From Planctomycetota bacterium (GTDB lineage Bacteria; Planctomycetota; Phycisphaerae; UBA1845; Fen-1342), in assembly GCA_022574815.1 (NCBI GenBank), contig JACZRH010000011.1, forward strand, positions 1 through 33,090: a stretch of DNA of 33,090 bases, read 5' to 3'. Position 1 is the first letter of the stretch; each line of letters starts with the position of its first letter. A program made the position numbers and the translations under genes. Under the pieces are notes generated by a model. The model saw only the letters and a list, made by a program, of their open reading frames with translations, was not told the origin of the DNA and searched no databases. This document shows positions 1 through 8,061 of the stretch, piece by piece.

Positions 1-119
1 AACTCGGGATTGAGGTGGTACACGAGCACGTACAGCACCACGCCGGCGACGGGATTCATGACCGCCGCGCAAATGCCGCCGATGTACGCGACCCAGAAGC
101 AGATAGCGGTCAGAGACAT
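1..119 (-). CDS. Membrane protein N-terminus, probably O-antigen ligase/polymerase type (partial)
   Basis: Only the first 39 codons are inside the window; the rest lies beyond base 1. The frame opens MSLTAICFWVAYIGGICAAV and continues with a hydrophobic stretch ending VLYVLVYHLNPE. That is one or two membrane helices with an 'NP' at a helix end, as seen at the N-terminus of O-antigen ligase/polymerase-like proteins of exosortase gene clusters. The ATG is preceded by GGAGTGAG with 7 bases between GGAG and the start, and lies 17 bp after the stop of the upstream glycosyltransferase, so it is the last visible gene of that operon. The family call rests on a short stretch and on context (two GT4 enzymes, a GT9 enzyme and VanZ upstream). 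It is a good guess, not a demonstration. Confidence 0.5.
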   Translation of the reverse strand, partial: MSLTAICFWVAYIGGICAAVMNPVAGVVLYVLVYHLNPE

Positions 120-136
120 GGGCTCACTCCATTCGT

Positions 137-1540
137 TTAGCGGCATCTCACCTCCTCGTTGTCGCGGGAGGTGAAATCCAAATTGCGCGCGATTGCCCAT
201 GGCGGTGCCGCGCGGCGGTTCCCTTCGGCCAACGCGTTGCTTCTGCGCGTGATCCGCGTGGCTGGGGAGTCAGCCGCAACCGCGCGCGTGAATGTCGTCG
301 TCCGGTGCTCTCGGGCCGATAGCCGAATGGCACTTGATCGCAGTGATCGAGCTGCGGATTGCAGGACGCGGTGCAGATCAGAGGTGAGCGCGGGCCAGTG
401 ATGCGCACGGCGCACCCAGCGGTGGCCGTTGGCGGCGAGGGACGCGGCTGCGTCCGAGTGCTCGAGCAGGGAAGACACGCGCTCGACCCAGCTCGCGGTG
501 CGATCGGCGCACAATACGTCCCGCCCGCGGCGCGCGGAGAGCCCGGCCAGGGCCCGCGGACTCGCGACCACCGGGCGCGCTAACGCACAGGCCTCGAGAA
601 CCTTGTTCTTGACGCCGCCGCCGGTGCGCGTTGGCACCACCACGACCGTGGTACGGCGCAGGTAGGGCCGTACGTCAGGGACGCCGCCGACCAACTCCAC
701 TCCGGGAATGGCGGCCAGCTCGCGCACCGCTGCGGCGGGGCGGCGTCCGACGACGAGCAGCCGCCGATTCGGTCCGCGGGCATAGATCGCGGGCCAGATG
801 CCGCGCGCGAAGTGAACGATCCCGTCGACGTTGGGCGGGAAGTCGAGCGCGCCGACGAAAGCGACGGTCCCGGCCTCAGGAGGGTGCTCGCCGGGCGCGA
901 AGTAGTCGAAGTCGACGCCGTTGCTGATCGCTGCCACGCGCGCCGGCGCGACCCAGCGCCGGGCATACGAGGCGTCGACGCTGGAGGTGAATACCGTGGC
1001 GGCGGCGCGACGAGCTACGTAGCGCTCAAACAGCGCTTGAAAAAACGCTGCGCGCAGGGCAGCGGGCCGGCGCCGCGGCTGGGCGGTCTCGGCAACGCGC
1101 AGCGTGTAGAGCACGAGCTCGTCCACCGCGTCCCAGACGACCGGAATGCGCAGGGCCGCGGCGTACTGGCCCATCGCCGCCCCGCTGCACAAGGCCACGT
1201 CGAAGCGCTCGGGGCGCGCGTGGCGATGGAGCCAGGCGTTGTATTGCGGCCGCGTGCCGAAATGCCCGCGCACCCGCCGCAGCATCCAGTCGGCCCGCGG
1301 AAGGCGCTGCGATGGCGAGTTCGTCGCGGCGGAGGGACCGGTCATCGGCACGATGCGGACCTGACTTGGGAAAAGGTTCCGGTGTCGCGGCGGGTCCGGA
1401 ATGGCAAGCGTTACGTCGGCCGAATCCGCGAGGTGCCGCACGAAATTGTAAAGCCTCAGCCGACCGCCGTGGTCCAGCGGCCAAGGCTCGTGCCCCGCGA
1501 CGACGAGCACGCGCAGCCGATTTGTGCGGTCGGTCGTCAC
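137..1540 (-). CDS. GT4 glycosyltransferase, exosortase/PEP-CTERM-associated sugar transferase type
   Basis: The 467-residue protein should transfer a sugar from an activated donor during surface polysaccharide assembly. The N-terminal Rossmann half begins LRVLVVAGHEPWPLDHGGR. The C-terminal GT-B half has VAFVGALDFPPNVDGI, then LLVVGRRPAAAVREL, VELVGGVPDVRPYL and GGGVKNKVLEACALARPVVAS, the order seen in the PEP-CTERM/EpsH1 sugar transferase family, with the donor-binding Glu in KVLEA. The GTG start at 1540 overlaps the previous stop by 4 bp (GTGA), so translation is coupled; a longer reading upstream would lie inside the preceding gene. About 70 C-terminal residues after HRVLQSAAR are Arg/Ala/Ser-rich and match nothing I know in the family; they may be a read-through tail. 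The fold is sure, the exact sugar unknown. Confidence 0.85.
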   Translation of the reverse strand: MTTDRTNRLRVLVVAGHEPWPLDHGGRLRLYNFVRHLADSADVTLAIPDPPRHRNLFPSQVRIVPMTGPSAATNSPSQRLPRADWMLRRVRGHFGTRPQYNAWLHRHARPERFDVALCSGAAMGQYAAALRIPVVWDAVDELVLYTLRVAETAQPRRRPAALRAAFFQALFERYVARRAAATVFTSSVDASYARRWVAPARVAAISNGVDFDYFAPGEHPPEAGTVAFVGALDFPPNVDGIVHFARGIWPAIYARGPNRRLLVVGRRPAAAVRELAAIPGVELVGGVPDVRPYLRRTTVVVVPTRTGGGVKNKVLEACALARPVVASPRALAGLSARRGRDVLCADRTASWVERVSSLLEHSDAAASLAANGHRWVRRAHHWPALTSDLHRVLQSAARSLRSSAIRLSAREHRTTTFTRAVAADSPATRITRRSNALAEGNRRAAPPWAIARNLDFTSRDNEEVRCR

Positions 1541-2739
1541 ACCACGGGCTCCGCGATGAACGTGGGTTTCGCGCGCCGGCGGGTGCTCGTGCCCAACCAG
1601 TGTTCCACCGCGGCCAGTGCGTCGGCGATCGGAATGTCCTCCATGCAGTTCGGCGACACGTCGCACGAGCGGCGGTAGCACGGCGAGCACGCGAGGCTTG
1701 TGCGCAGCGCGGTCCCGCGGCCGTACAAGTCGATCTCCTGCGCGCAAGTCGGGCCGAACAGCGCGACGCACGGGACGTCGAGCGCGACCGCGACGTGCAG
1801 CGCCATCGTGTCGCCCGTGACCAGCGCATCGCACCTTTCGACTATCGCGGCGAACGTCAGTTCGACATGGTCCGTGCCCGTGTCGAGCAGCTCGGAATTC
1901 TCGGCGGCGAGGCGGCGGTTGATGCTTGCCTCACCGGGGCCTCCCAGCAGCGCGACGCGGCAGCCGCAGCGTTTCGTCAGTTGGCGCGCGAAGCGGGCGA
2001 ACTTCTCCGGCAGCCAGCTCTTGTTGGCAAAGACGTGGCCCGCGCCGGTGTTGAGGCCGACCACCCGTTCATCGGGGCCGACGCCGAGCCGCTCCCAGAC
2101 GCGCGCAGCGCGGCGACGGTCGGCGTCGGCGGGGTGTAGCTCGTATTTCTCCCCCCGGTATTCCAGCCCCAGGGCTTCGTAGATCAAGCGCTGGTAGGTT
2201 TTCGTGTTCTCATGGAATTTCAGCGTGTCGTCGAGCCCGAGCTCGAAGTAGTGGCCGCACTCGGGGTTCAGCGGATAGACGGCCCCGGTCGCGCTGAGCC
2301 CGATGCCGCGCCGCTCCCGGGCGTCCACACGCATCGCCAGCGCCGCCGGCCCCGGCTCCTTGTCGAGGCTGAGGCACAGGTCGAAGCGCTCGTATTCGAG
2401 GTGACAGATGGACTCGGCGCTGAAGGGCAGCAGCCGATCGATCAGCGGATGATGGGCGAGCATGCGCACGCCGTTCGGTCGGCTGACCCAGGTGACGTGG
2501 CTTTGCGGCCAAGCGCGCTTGATGCCGGGCAGCAGGGCGGCCGTGCGAATCACATCGCCGAGCGCTGCCAGCTTGATGATCAGAATGCGCGTGCCCATCG
2601 GGTCATAGTGCTCGCAAGCGGTGGGGCAGACGCCTTGAATTCCCGCGCCGCAGGGGCGGTCGCCGCGGTAGTGCCGGCAGTCCAGCTTGAGCTTGCGAGC
2701 GACGTGCTCGCCGTGGATGGGCAGGTTGCACGAAGGCAT
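1537..2739 (-). CDS. Glycosyltransferase family 9 (heptosyltransferase-like) with Cys-rich N-terminus
   Basis: This 400-residue GT-B enzyme resembles lipopolysaccharide heptosyltransferases. The GT9 core starts at about residue 50 with RILIIKLAALGDVIRTAALL. It then has VTWVSRPNGVRML, VVGLNTGAGHVFANKSWLPE (acceptor/donor cleft), VALLGGPGE and the C-terminal CDALVTGDTMALHVAVALDV followed by CVALFGPT. Before the core is an unusual 48-residue extension with Cys4, Cys21, Cys30, Cys38 and Cys42, able to hold a metal or Fe-S centre. A second cysteine group (LACSPCYRRSC) near the C-terminus is frequent in GT9 enzymes. The ATG follows the upstream TAA directly (TAAATG) and has GGAGGT 9 bases before it. 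The substrate is probably a polysaccharide precursor; an LPS-core role is only one option. Confidence 0.88.
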   Translation of the reverse strand: MPSCNLPIHGEHVARKLKLDCRHYRGDRPCGAGIQGVCPTACEHYDPMGTRILIIKLAALGDVIRTAALLPGIKRAWPQSHVTWVSRPNGVRMLAHHPLIDRLLPFSAESICHLEYERFDLCLSLDKEPGPAALAMRVDARERRGIGLSATGAVYPLNPECGHYFELGLDDTLKFHENTKTYQRLIYEALGLEYRGEKYELHPADADRRRAARVWERLGVGPDERVVGLNTGAGHVFANKSWLPEKFARFARQLTKRCGCRVALLGGPGEASINRRLAAENSELLDTGTDHVELTFAAIVERCDALVTGDTMALHVAVALDVPCVALFGPTCAQEIDLYGRGTALRTSLACSPCYRRSCDVSPNCMEDIPIADALAAVEHWLGTSTRRRAKPTFIAEPVV

Positions 2740-4032
2740 TTAGCGAACACCTCCGGCCACCGGCTCGGGCTTCGCGAGGTCGCGGGTCGTCGGGGCGCGG
2801 CCTGAGCCTTGCGCCGCCGCGCCTTTGACGGCCCGTTCGAAGACGCGGCACATGGCCGCGGCGGTGCGCTCCCAGGTGAAGCCGCTCAGGCGCCGCACGC
2901 CGCGCGCGACCAGATCAGCGGCGACTGCGGGGTCGAGCAGCTTCTCGATGCCTGTAGCGATGCTGGCGCGCTCGTGCGGGTCGCAGTAGATGGCGGCGTC
3001 GCCGGCGACTTCGGGCATGCTGCTGACGCGCGACGTGAGCACGGGGGTCTCGCAGGCGAACGCGTCGAGGATCGGGAGCCCGAAGCCTTCGTACAAGCTG
3101 GGCATGACGAGGCCCGCTGCGCCGCGCAGCAGCCCGCGCAGCTCCTCATGTGCGACGAACCCGAGAAATCGGCATTGCGGCAGAACGCCGAGCTGCGCGG
3201 CCCGCGCCGTAAGGTGTTCGCGCACGCGGGCAGGTTCGCATCCGACGAGGACGAGCTGAAACCGGGCACGCAGCGCCGCCGAGACGAGCGCGAGTGCGTC
3301 CACGAGCCCGGCCGCGTTCTTGCGCCGCGATTCTCCCGAGAAATTCAGCAGCCAGCTCTCGCCGAGCGTGTAGCGCTCTCGAACGGCTCGGATCGCGGCG
3401 GCGTGCGGCGAGTCGTCTCCGCGCGACCGGGCGGGACGCTCCGTAACGAACGGGTCATTCGCGGTCATCAGGCCGTCCGGGGCCCACGGAATCACGGTCA
3501 TGCGTTCGCGCGAAACGTCGAATTCCCGTTGCAGGTCGTCACGCGTCGATTGCGAGACGGTGATGATGTGGGCGGCATTTCGGAGCGCGCCACGAATCCG
3601 CCGGCGAAAGGCCTGTCGTTCGGCCGGCGCGCATTCTCCGTCGACCACGAGTGGAATCAGGTCGTGAATCGTCACGACGTACGGCAGGGGGCAGCGGACC
3701 GGGGCGGCGTTCGCCGGCATGTGCAGCAGATCAACACCGTCGCGTCGCGCGGCTCGGGGGAGGCGCAGATTGAGCCAGAGGTTGAAACGATCGCCGGGGA
3801 TGTCGATTCGCCGCGTGTGCAGGTTGGAGAATTTTCGCCTGCTCGCGTCAGGGTCCCGTGTCGAAGGCAGCCAGTCGCGTACCGCGCAGTCGTGCGCGTG
3901 GCGCTGGTGATAGAGCACGATTTCCCAGTCCGGCCGCAAGGCGGGAATCCGCCGGTACGCGTCGAGCAGATTGCGTCCGGTGCCGCGCGGTTTCGGCGAG
4001 AAGATGGTGCGGGCGTCGAGTGCGATCTTCAT
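2740..4032 (-). CDS. GT4 family glycosyltransferase
   Basis: A 430-residue GT-B glycosyltransferase of the RfaB/GT4 type, first gene of the tightly joined glycosyltransferase operon. It starts MKIALDARTIF with PRGTGRNLLDAYRR, the donor-side N-terminal signature of this group. The middle has YVVTIHDLIPLV and HIITVSQSTRDDL. The C-terminal half has LVLVGCEPARV, CRFLGFVAHEELRGLLRGA and the nucleotide-sugar motif YEGFGLPILDAFACETPVLTS, where the second acidic residue of EX7E is Asp, followed by SSMPEVAGDAAIYCDP. I chose ATG 4032 because related proteins begin MKI; a GTG three codons upstream (4041) is possible. There is no clear Shine-Dalgarno sequence; a 15-bp palindrome lies 10 bases upstream. 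It probably adds a mannose- or glucose-type sugar during exopolysaccharide assembly; the donor is not readable from sequence. Confidence 0.87.
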   Translation of the reverse strand: MKIALDARTIFSPKPRGTGRNLLDAYRRIPALRPDWEIVLYHQRHAHDCAVRDWLPSTRDPDASRRKFSNLHTRRIDIPGDRFNLWLNLRLPRAARRDGVDLLHMPANAAPVRCPLPYVVTIHDLIPLVVDGECAPAERQAFRRRIRGALRNAAHIITVSQSTRDDLQREFDVSRERMTVIPWAPDGLMTANDPFVTERPARSRGDDSPHAAAIRAVRERYTLGESWLLNFSGESRRKNAAGLVDALALVSAALRARFQLVLVGCEPARVREHLTARAAQLGVLPQCRFLGFVAHEELRGLLRGAAGLVMPSLYEGFGLPILDAFACETPVLTSRVSSMPEVAGDAAIYCDPHERASIATGIEKLLDPAVAADLVARGVRRLSGFTWERTAAAMCRVFERAVKGAAAQGSGRAPTTRDLAKPEPVAGGVR

Positions 4033-4041
4033 TTGACCCAC

Positions 4042-4056
4042 GCGACCAATGGTCGC
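4042..4056. promoter_or_regulatory. 15-bp palindrome before glycosyltransferase operon (candidate operator)
   Basis: GCGACCA-A-TGGTCGC is a perfect inverted repeat with 7-bp arms and one central base. It ends 10 bases upstream of the ATG at 4032. Its position over the ribosome-binding region suits an operator or a translational control hairpin. No regulator gene is visible nearby, so the role is inference. Confidence 0.3.
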
Positions 4057-4147
4057 TCAACCCGCGGCGCAATTCGCGCGCAAAGCGGGGGACGGGACGG
4101 AATTCGGCTCCCGCATTCTTCGCGCAATTTCCGCGCCCAGGGCATAA

Positions 4148-4169
4148 GACACCGCACGGTGTCGTGCGG
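4148..4169 (-). promoter_or_regulatory. Overlapping alternative hairpins in operon leader
   Basis: GACACC/GGTGTC (4148-4153 and 4158-4163, 4-base loop) and CCGCAC/GTGCGG (4152-4157 and 4164-4169, 6-base loop) share bases, so only one can form at a time. They lie about 120-140 bases upstream of the minus-strand glycosyltransferase operon. Two exclusive stems in a 276-bp leader are the geometry of an attenuator or antiterminator. The stems are visible in the sequence; the function is speculative. Confidence 0.25.
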
Positions 4170-4308
4170 CTCCGCCGGTTCCGCCACGACAACAAGCTAA
4201 CTTCTATACTCTTTCGGTTTATCGGCGCGGGGCGCCTTAGAAGCGGCGTCGGAGGTGCGGCGCGCGACGTTGCCGTTTCAACGTAGTCAACAGCCCCGAC
4301 TAGCGTTT

Positions 4309-5694
4309 TCAAGCAGGGTGGGGTGCGACCGCCGGCGCGAGCAGGTCGGGGAAGATCGCCCGCCACATCCGTGTGACCATGAACCACGCCGTCAGCGCCA
4401 GCAGGGGCGGCGTGACGTCGGCGTAGTTTCCGACGAACAGCATCCGGAAGATCTCGATCGAGCAGGTCAGCCCGAGCACCAGCAGCAGCGCCGCCGCCCG
4501 GCCGCGACCGCTCGTCAGGGCCATGCAGAGCGTCGTCAGAAAGGCGTAGAGGATCAGCGTTTCGGTGACCCGCACCACCACTTTGTGGAAAGGCTGCAAG
4601 AACTGCGCCTGAAATGGAGCCCATTGGACGCCGAGGTAGGTCGTGTCCGTGCGGAGCGCTTCGCGCTGGTTCAGCCCGAAGACGACGACGCAGGTCAGTG
4701 TGGCGTACAAAGCGAAGGTCGTGAGGCGTTGCCGCAGTTTGAGGGCCCGCGCGATGAACTCCTTATCTTCCTGGTCCAGTTCGGCTTTGGCCGCGCGAAT
4801 CAGCCCCAGATTCACGAACATCCACGCTCCGCCACAGCCGGCCACGCCCCCGATGGTCGCGATGAAAATGTCGAGCAGGCCGCAATTGTGGGACGCGATG
4901 GGCAATTGCGCTAGCTCGAACACCATCGCCAGCAGCGTCACGCGGGCGAACGCCTCGCGCAACACGTCCCGCCGTTGGCCGGACCTCTGCACGAGTGCGG
5001 CGGTGATGCAGAACCCCAGCGTGACGAACGCCCCGAAGCGCTTCACGTCGGCCATGTCCAGCTTGCGCCAGAACATGACCTCCATCACCGGCGAGGTCAG
5101 ATCCCACGGGACGGTCATCAGCCCCGCGGTTATGGCGATCCAGGCCCAGGCCAGGAAAGACCAGGAGCGTTCGTGCCACGTGTGAACCAGCGCCCCATGA
5201 ACACGCCGAATCTGGTTCTGCACCCACGGGGCCAACAGACCGCCGAGCAGCGCCCCGGCGCCGTTGACGTACACGTCGTTCAGGTTCGACGAGCGGGCCG
5301 GCATGAACTGCTGCAACACCTCGGTGGCGTAGCTGAGCGCGACCGAAAACGTAAGGCCGAGCGTCAGGTCGAACAGGCCCGGCCGGCCGCGTCGCCGCAC
5401 CAGCAGCCGAAATGCGATGCCGACCGGAATGTAGACGAGCAGGTTGGTGAAGACATCGTTGCGGTCGCAGGCCACGGACGCCGGCAGCCAGCTCCAAGCG
5501 GCGGTCGGCTCGATCCAGGTACCGCTTCGAAACCCGAGCGGCCCGAGCGTGCCGTACGCGATCAATAGTAGGCATGCGATGCTTAGCCAGCGCAGCGTCG
5601 AGCGGCGAAGGACGTGCGGCTTGGACCCACGTGGATCTCCCGCGCGGTCCTCGCTGCGATCGGCGTAGGGATATTGTGACGCTACGAATGGCAT
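4309..5694 (-). CDS. VanZ family membrane protein with three VanZ-like units
   Basis: A 461-residue polytopic membrane protein. VanZ domains are found in teicoplanin-resistance VanZ and often beside exopolysaccharide and exosortase genes; their chemistry is not settled. The first unit (about residues 35-160) is canonical: GTLGPLGF, VFTNLLVYIPVGIAFRLL, then Glu125-Gln128, Arg134 and the DVYVNGAGALLGG motif. A second unit (about 180-300) repeats the pattern weakly with FELAQLPIAS and LLDIFIATIGGVAG. A third (about 325-445) has IEIFRMLFVGNYADVTPPLLALTAW. Most single-domain VanZ proteins are 120-200 residues, so this looks like internal triplication. The ATG has GGAGG 9-10 bases upstream. It is followed after 276 bp by the glycosyltransferase operon on the same strand, and is divergent from the OPT transporter. 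Confidence 0.85.
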   Translation of the reverse strand: MPFVASQYPYADRSEDRAGDPRGSKPHVLRRSTLRWLSIACLLLIAYGTLGPLGFRSGTWIEPTAAWSWLPASVACDRNDVFTNLLVYIPVGIAFRLLVRRRGRPGLFDLTLGLTFSVALSYATEVLQQFMPARSSNLNDVYVNGAGALLGGLLAPWVQNQIRRVHGALVHTWHERSWSFLAWAWIAITAGLMTVPWDLTSPVMEVMFWRKLDMADVKRFGAFVTLGFCITAALVQRSGQRRDVLREAFARVTLLAMVFELAQLPIASHNCGLLDIFIATIGGVAGCGGAWMFVNLGLIRAAKAELDQEDKEFIARALKLRQRLTTFALYATLTCVVVFGLNQREALRTDTTYLGVQWAPFQAQFLQPFHKVVVRVTETLILYAFLTTLCMALTSGRGRAAALLLVLGLTCSIEIFRMLFVGNYADVTPPLLALTAWFMVTRMWRAIFPDLLAPAVAPHPA

Positions 5695-5967
5695 TGCCGT
5701 GTGTCCCTCCGCGCGCCGCGGCGGGGTTGCGAAGCGGCGCGCCGTGACCTTCCCCCGGAAGCCTAAAAATCACGGCTTGAAGAGTCCACAGAGAATTGCG
5801 CGCCTGACGTCGATCTGCGCGGATAGCCCGCGCCGGCCAATTTTTTCCGGACCGGCAATCGCTGCGCGGGAGGTGCCGATGCCGTTAGGATACGCCGCGA
5901 GCACATTGGGCGACGGGTCGCGTGCGGCGCGAGCGATCTTTGAGGACCCATTCAGGGAGCCGGCACC

Positions 5968-8037
5968 GTGGCAAAGAAGGGTCTCAGTCAGCAAGCCTAT
6001 GAACCCATTCCGGAGGGCGGTGCGTACGAGCCCTACGTTCCCGCGAGCGAGACTTACTTCGAATTCACCGTCAAGGCCGCCGTGCCGGGCATCCTGTTCG
6101 GCATTCTCTTCGGCGCCGCCAATGCGTACCTTGGGCTGCAAGCCGGGCTGACGATCTCGACCTCGATCCCCGTGGCGGTCATGACGGTGGCGGCGTTTCG
6201 CGCGCTGCGCCGGGTGGGACTGCGCGGCACGCTGCTCGAAGCCAACATTTCGCAAACCGTGGGTTCGGCGTCGAGTTCGGTCGCCAGCGGGATCATCTTC
6301 ACGTTGCCGGCGCTGTTCATGTGGGGCATGCCACCATCGCTCGTGCAAATGACACTGCTGGCGCTGTGCGGCGGTTTGCTGGGCGTGCTGTTCATGATTC
6401 CGCTGCGCCGCTTCTTGATCGAGCGCGAGCACGGACACCTGCCGTACCCGGAAGGGACGGCGTGTGCCGAGGTGCTGGTGGCGAGCGAGGTCGGCGGCTC
6501 GCACGCCAAGAACGTGTTTCTCGGGCTGGGCGTCGGAGCGCTTTTCAAATTCGTCTTTACTTGGATGAAAGTGCTGCCCGACAAACTGACGGTCGGCGTG
6601 CCCGGACTGCTCAAGGCGGAGCTGGCGTCGAAAATGTCCTCGGCGTTGTTTGGCGTCGGGTACATTCTCGGCCCGCGGATCGCGAGCATTATGGTCGGCG
6701 GCGGGTTGCTGTCCTCGCTCGTGATCATCCCGGCGATCGCGTATTGGGGGGCGGACCGCGCCGCGCCGTTCTACCCCGAAACGGAGACGATCATCAGCGG
6801 AATGTCCGCGCACGATATCTGGAACCGCTACGTACGCTACATCGGCGCGGGTGCCGTCGCCGTCGCCGGCATCATCACGCTCATCACGAGCATTCCCACG
6901 ATGATCGAGAGCTTTCGGATCGGAACGCGGCAGATTCGCGACCGCATTTTCGAGAACGCGGGGCCGCGCGCCGGTCTGGAGCACGGTTCCGGCTCACCGG
7001 AGGGTGAGTTGCGCACCAGCCGCGACTTGCCGCTTCGCGTCGTGGGCATCGGAGCCCTGGTGGTCGCCGGGGTGCTGGCGTGCGTGCCGCAAGCGTTCGG
7101 CATCGACAGCTTCGCCACGCGCGCCGTCGCCTCGGTCTGCGTGGTGGTGTTCGCGTTCTTTTTCGTGACCGTCGCGTCGCGCATCGTCGGTCTGGTCGGC
7201 GTCACGTCCAATCCGACCAGCGGCATGACGATCGCGGCGCTGCTCGGAACGTCCGGCATTTTCCTGCTCATGGGATGGACCGACGACTCCGGAAAGATGG
7301 CCGCTCTGACCGTCGGCTGCGTCGTCGCGATCGCCGCGTCAATCGCCGGCGACACGTCGCAGGACCTCAAGACCGGGTTCCTGCTCGGCGCGACGCCGCG
7401 GAAGCAGCAGATCGGCGAGCTGATCGGCGTGCTCACTTCGGCGGTTTTCGTGTGCATGACGATTCTGCTGCTCAGCCGAGGGCTGGGCTTCGGCAGCGAG
7501 GAACTGCCGGCCCCCCAGGCGACGTTGATGAAGCTGGTAATCGAAGGCGTGCTCGCGCAGGAGCTGCCGTGGGGGCTGGTCGGAATCGGAGCCGGCATCG
7601 CGATCGTCGCGTGGCTCGCGCGGATTCCGCCGCTGCCATTCGCGGTCGGCGTTTATCTTCCGGTTTCCACGATGGTGCCCGTGTTCCTGGGTGGGATGGT
7701 TCGGCTGGTGGTCGGCCGCGTGGTGCGCTCGAAAGAGCGAAAGGACCAGGCCCGCGAGAGCGGCGTGCTGTTCGGCTCGGGGTTGGTCGGCGGCGAAGGG
7801 CTGATGGGCGTCGCGTTCTGCGCGGTGGTCTTCTGGCACAAGTACACGAATCGAACGGGCGATTACCCGCTTCGATTCGGCACGGACTGGACCGCGCTGA
7901 CTTGGCTGCCGATCGTGTTGGCGGGCTTGGTGTTCGTTGGAATGATCGCGTTCTTCGCGCGGCAGTGCCTGAGCGCTTCGCCGACCGCGGCCGATCCGCC
8001 GGAACTCCCCGCGGACATCGATTCGGATGGTTCGTAA
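5968..8037 (+). CDS. OPT family oligopeptide/metal-chelate transporter
   Basis: A 689-residue multi-pass secondary transporter of the bacterial OPT family, which imports small peptides or metal-chelate complexes by proton symport. The N-terminus YEPYVPASETYFEFTVKAAV leads into the first helices with GILFGAANAYLGLQAGLTIS and IPVAVMTVAAFRAL, then LLEANISQTVGSASSSVASG, all family signatures. Later stretches include PYPEGTACAEVL, VGVTSNPTSGMTIAALL, GDTSQDLKTGFLLGATPRKQ and PFAVGVYLPVSTMVPVFLGG. Length is normal for the bacterial type and roughly 14-16 helices are expected. The GTG start at 5968 is chosen because GGGAG lies about 9 bases upstream and no better start precedes it. The gene stands alone on the plus strand, divergent from the VanZ gene and convergent with the cyclotransferase (24-bp gap). 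The substrate cannot be read from the sequence. Confidence 0.93.
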   Translation: MAKKGLSQQAYEPIPEGGAYEPYVPASETYFEFTVKAAVPGILFGILFGAANAYLGLQAGLTISTSIPVAVMTVAAFRALRRVGLRGTLLEANISQTVGSASSSVASGIIFTLPALFMWGMPPSLVQMTLLALCGGLLGVLFMIPLRRFLIEREHGHLPYPEGTACAEVLVASEVGGSHAKNVFLGLGVGALFKFVFTWMKVLPDKLTVGVPGLLKAELASKMSSALFGVGYILGPRIASIMVGGGLLSSLVIIPAIAYWGADRAAPFYPETETIISGMSAHDIWNRYVRYIGAGAVAVAGIITLITSIPTMIESFRIGTRQIRDRIFENAGPRAGLEHGSGSPEGELRTSRDLPLRVVGIGALVVAGVLACVPQAFGIDSFATRAVASVCVVVFAFFFVTVASRIVGLVGVTSNPTSGMTIAALLGTSGIFLLMGWTDDSGKMAALTVGCVVAIAASIAGDTSQDLKTGFLLGATPRKQQIGELIGVLTSAVFVCMTILLLSRGLGFGSEELPAPQATLMKLVIEGVLAQELPWGLVGIGAGIAIVAWLARIPPLPFAVGVYLPVSTMVPVFLGGMVRLVVGRVVRSKERKDQARESGVLFGSGLVGGEGLMGVAFCAVVFWHKYTNRTGDYPLRFGTDWTALTWLPIVLAGLVFVGMIAFFARQCLSASPTAADPPELPADIDSDGS

Positions 8038-8061
8038 CGCGGGATTCGCTCGCGCGGCGAT

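Noticed and set aside
2809-4200. A 463-codon plus-strand frame antisense to the GT4 gene
   Set aside because: The minus frame encodes a clear glycosyltransferase; the plus translation is Arg/Gly/Val-rich without motifs.
4205-4210. TATACT -10 box on the plus strand
   Set aside because: No -35 match and no plus-strand gene downstream before the VanZ gene on the other strand; a small RNA is possible but unsupported.
1-5694. Complete exosortase system
   Set aside because: Glycosyltransferases and VanZ fit such a cluster, but no exosortase gene, PEP-CTERM tail or chain-length protein is inside the window.
5770-6984. A 404-codon minus-strand frame opposite the OPT transporter
   Set aside because: His/Arg/Asp-rich translation typical of an antisense frame in GC-rich DNA; the OPT reading is unmistakable.
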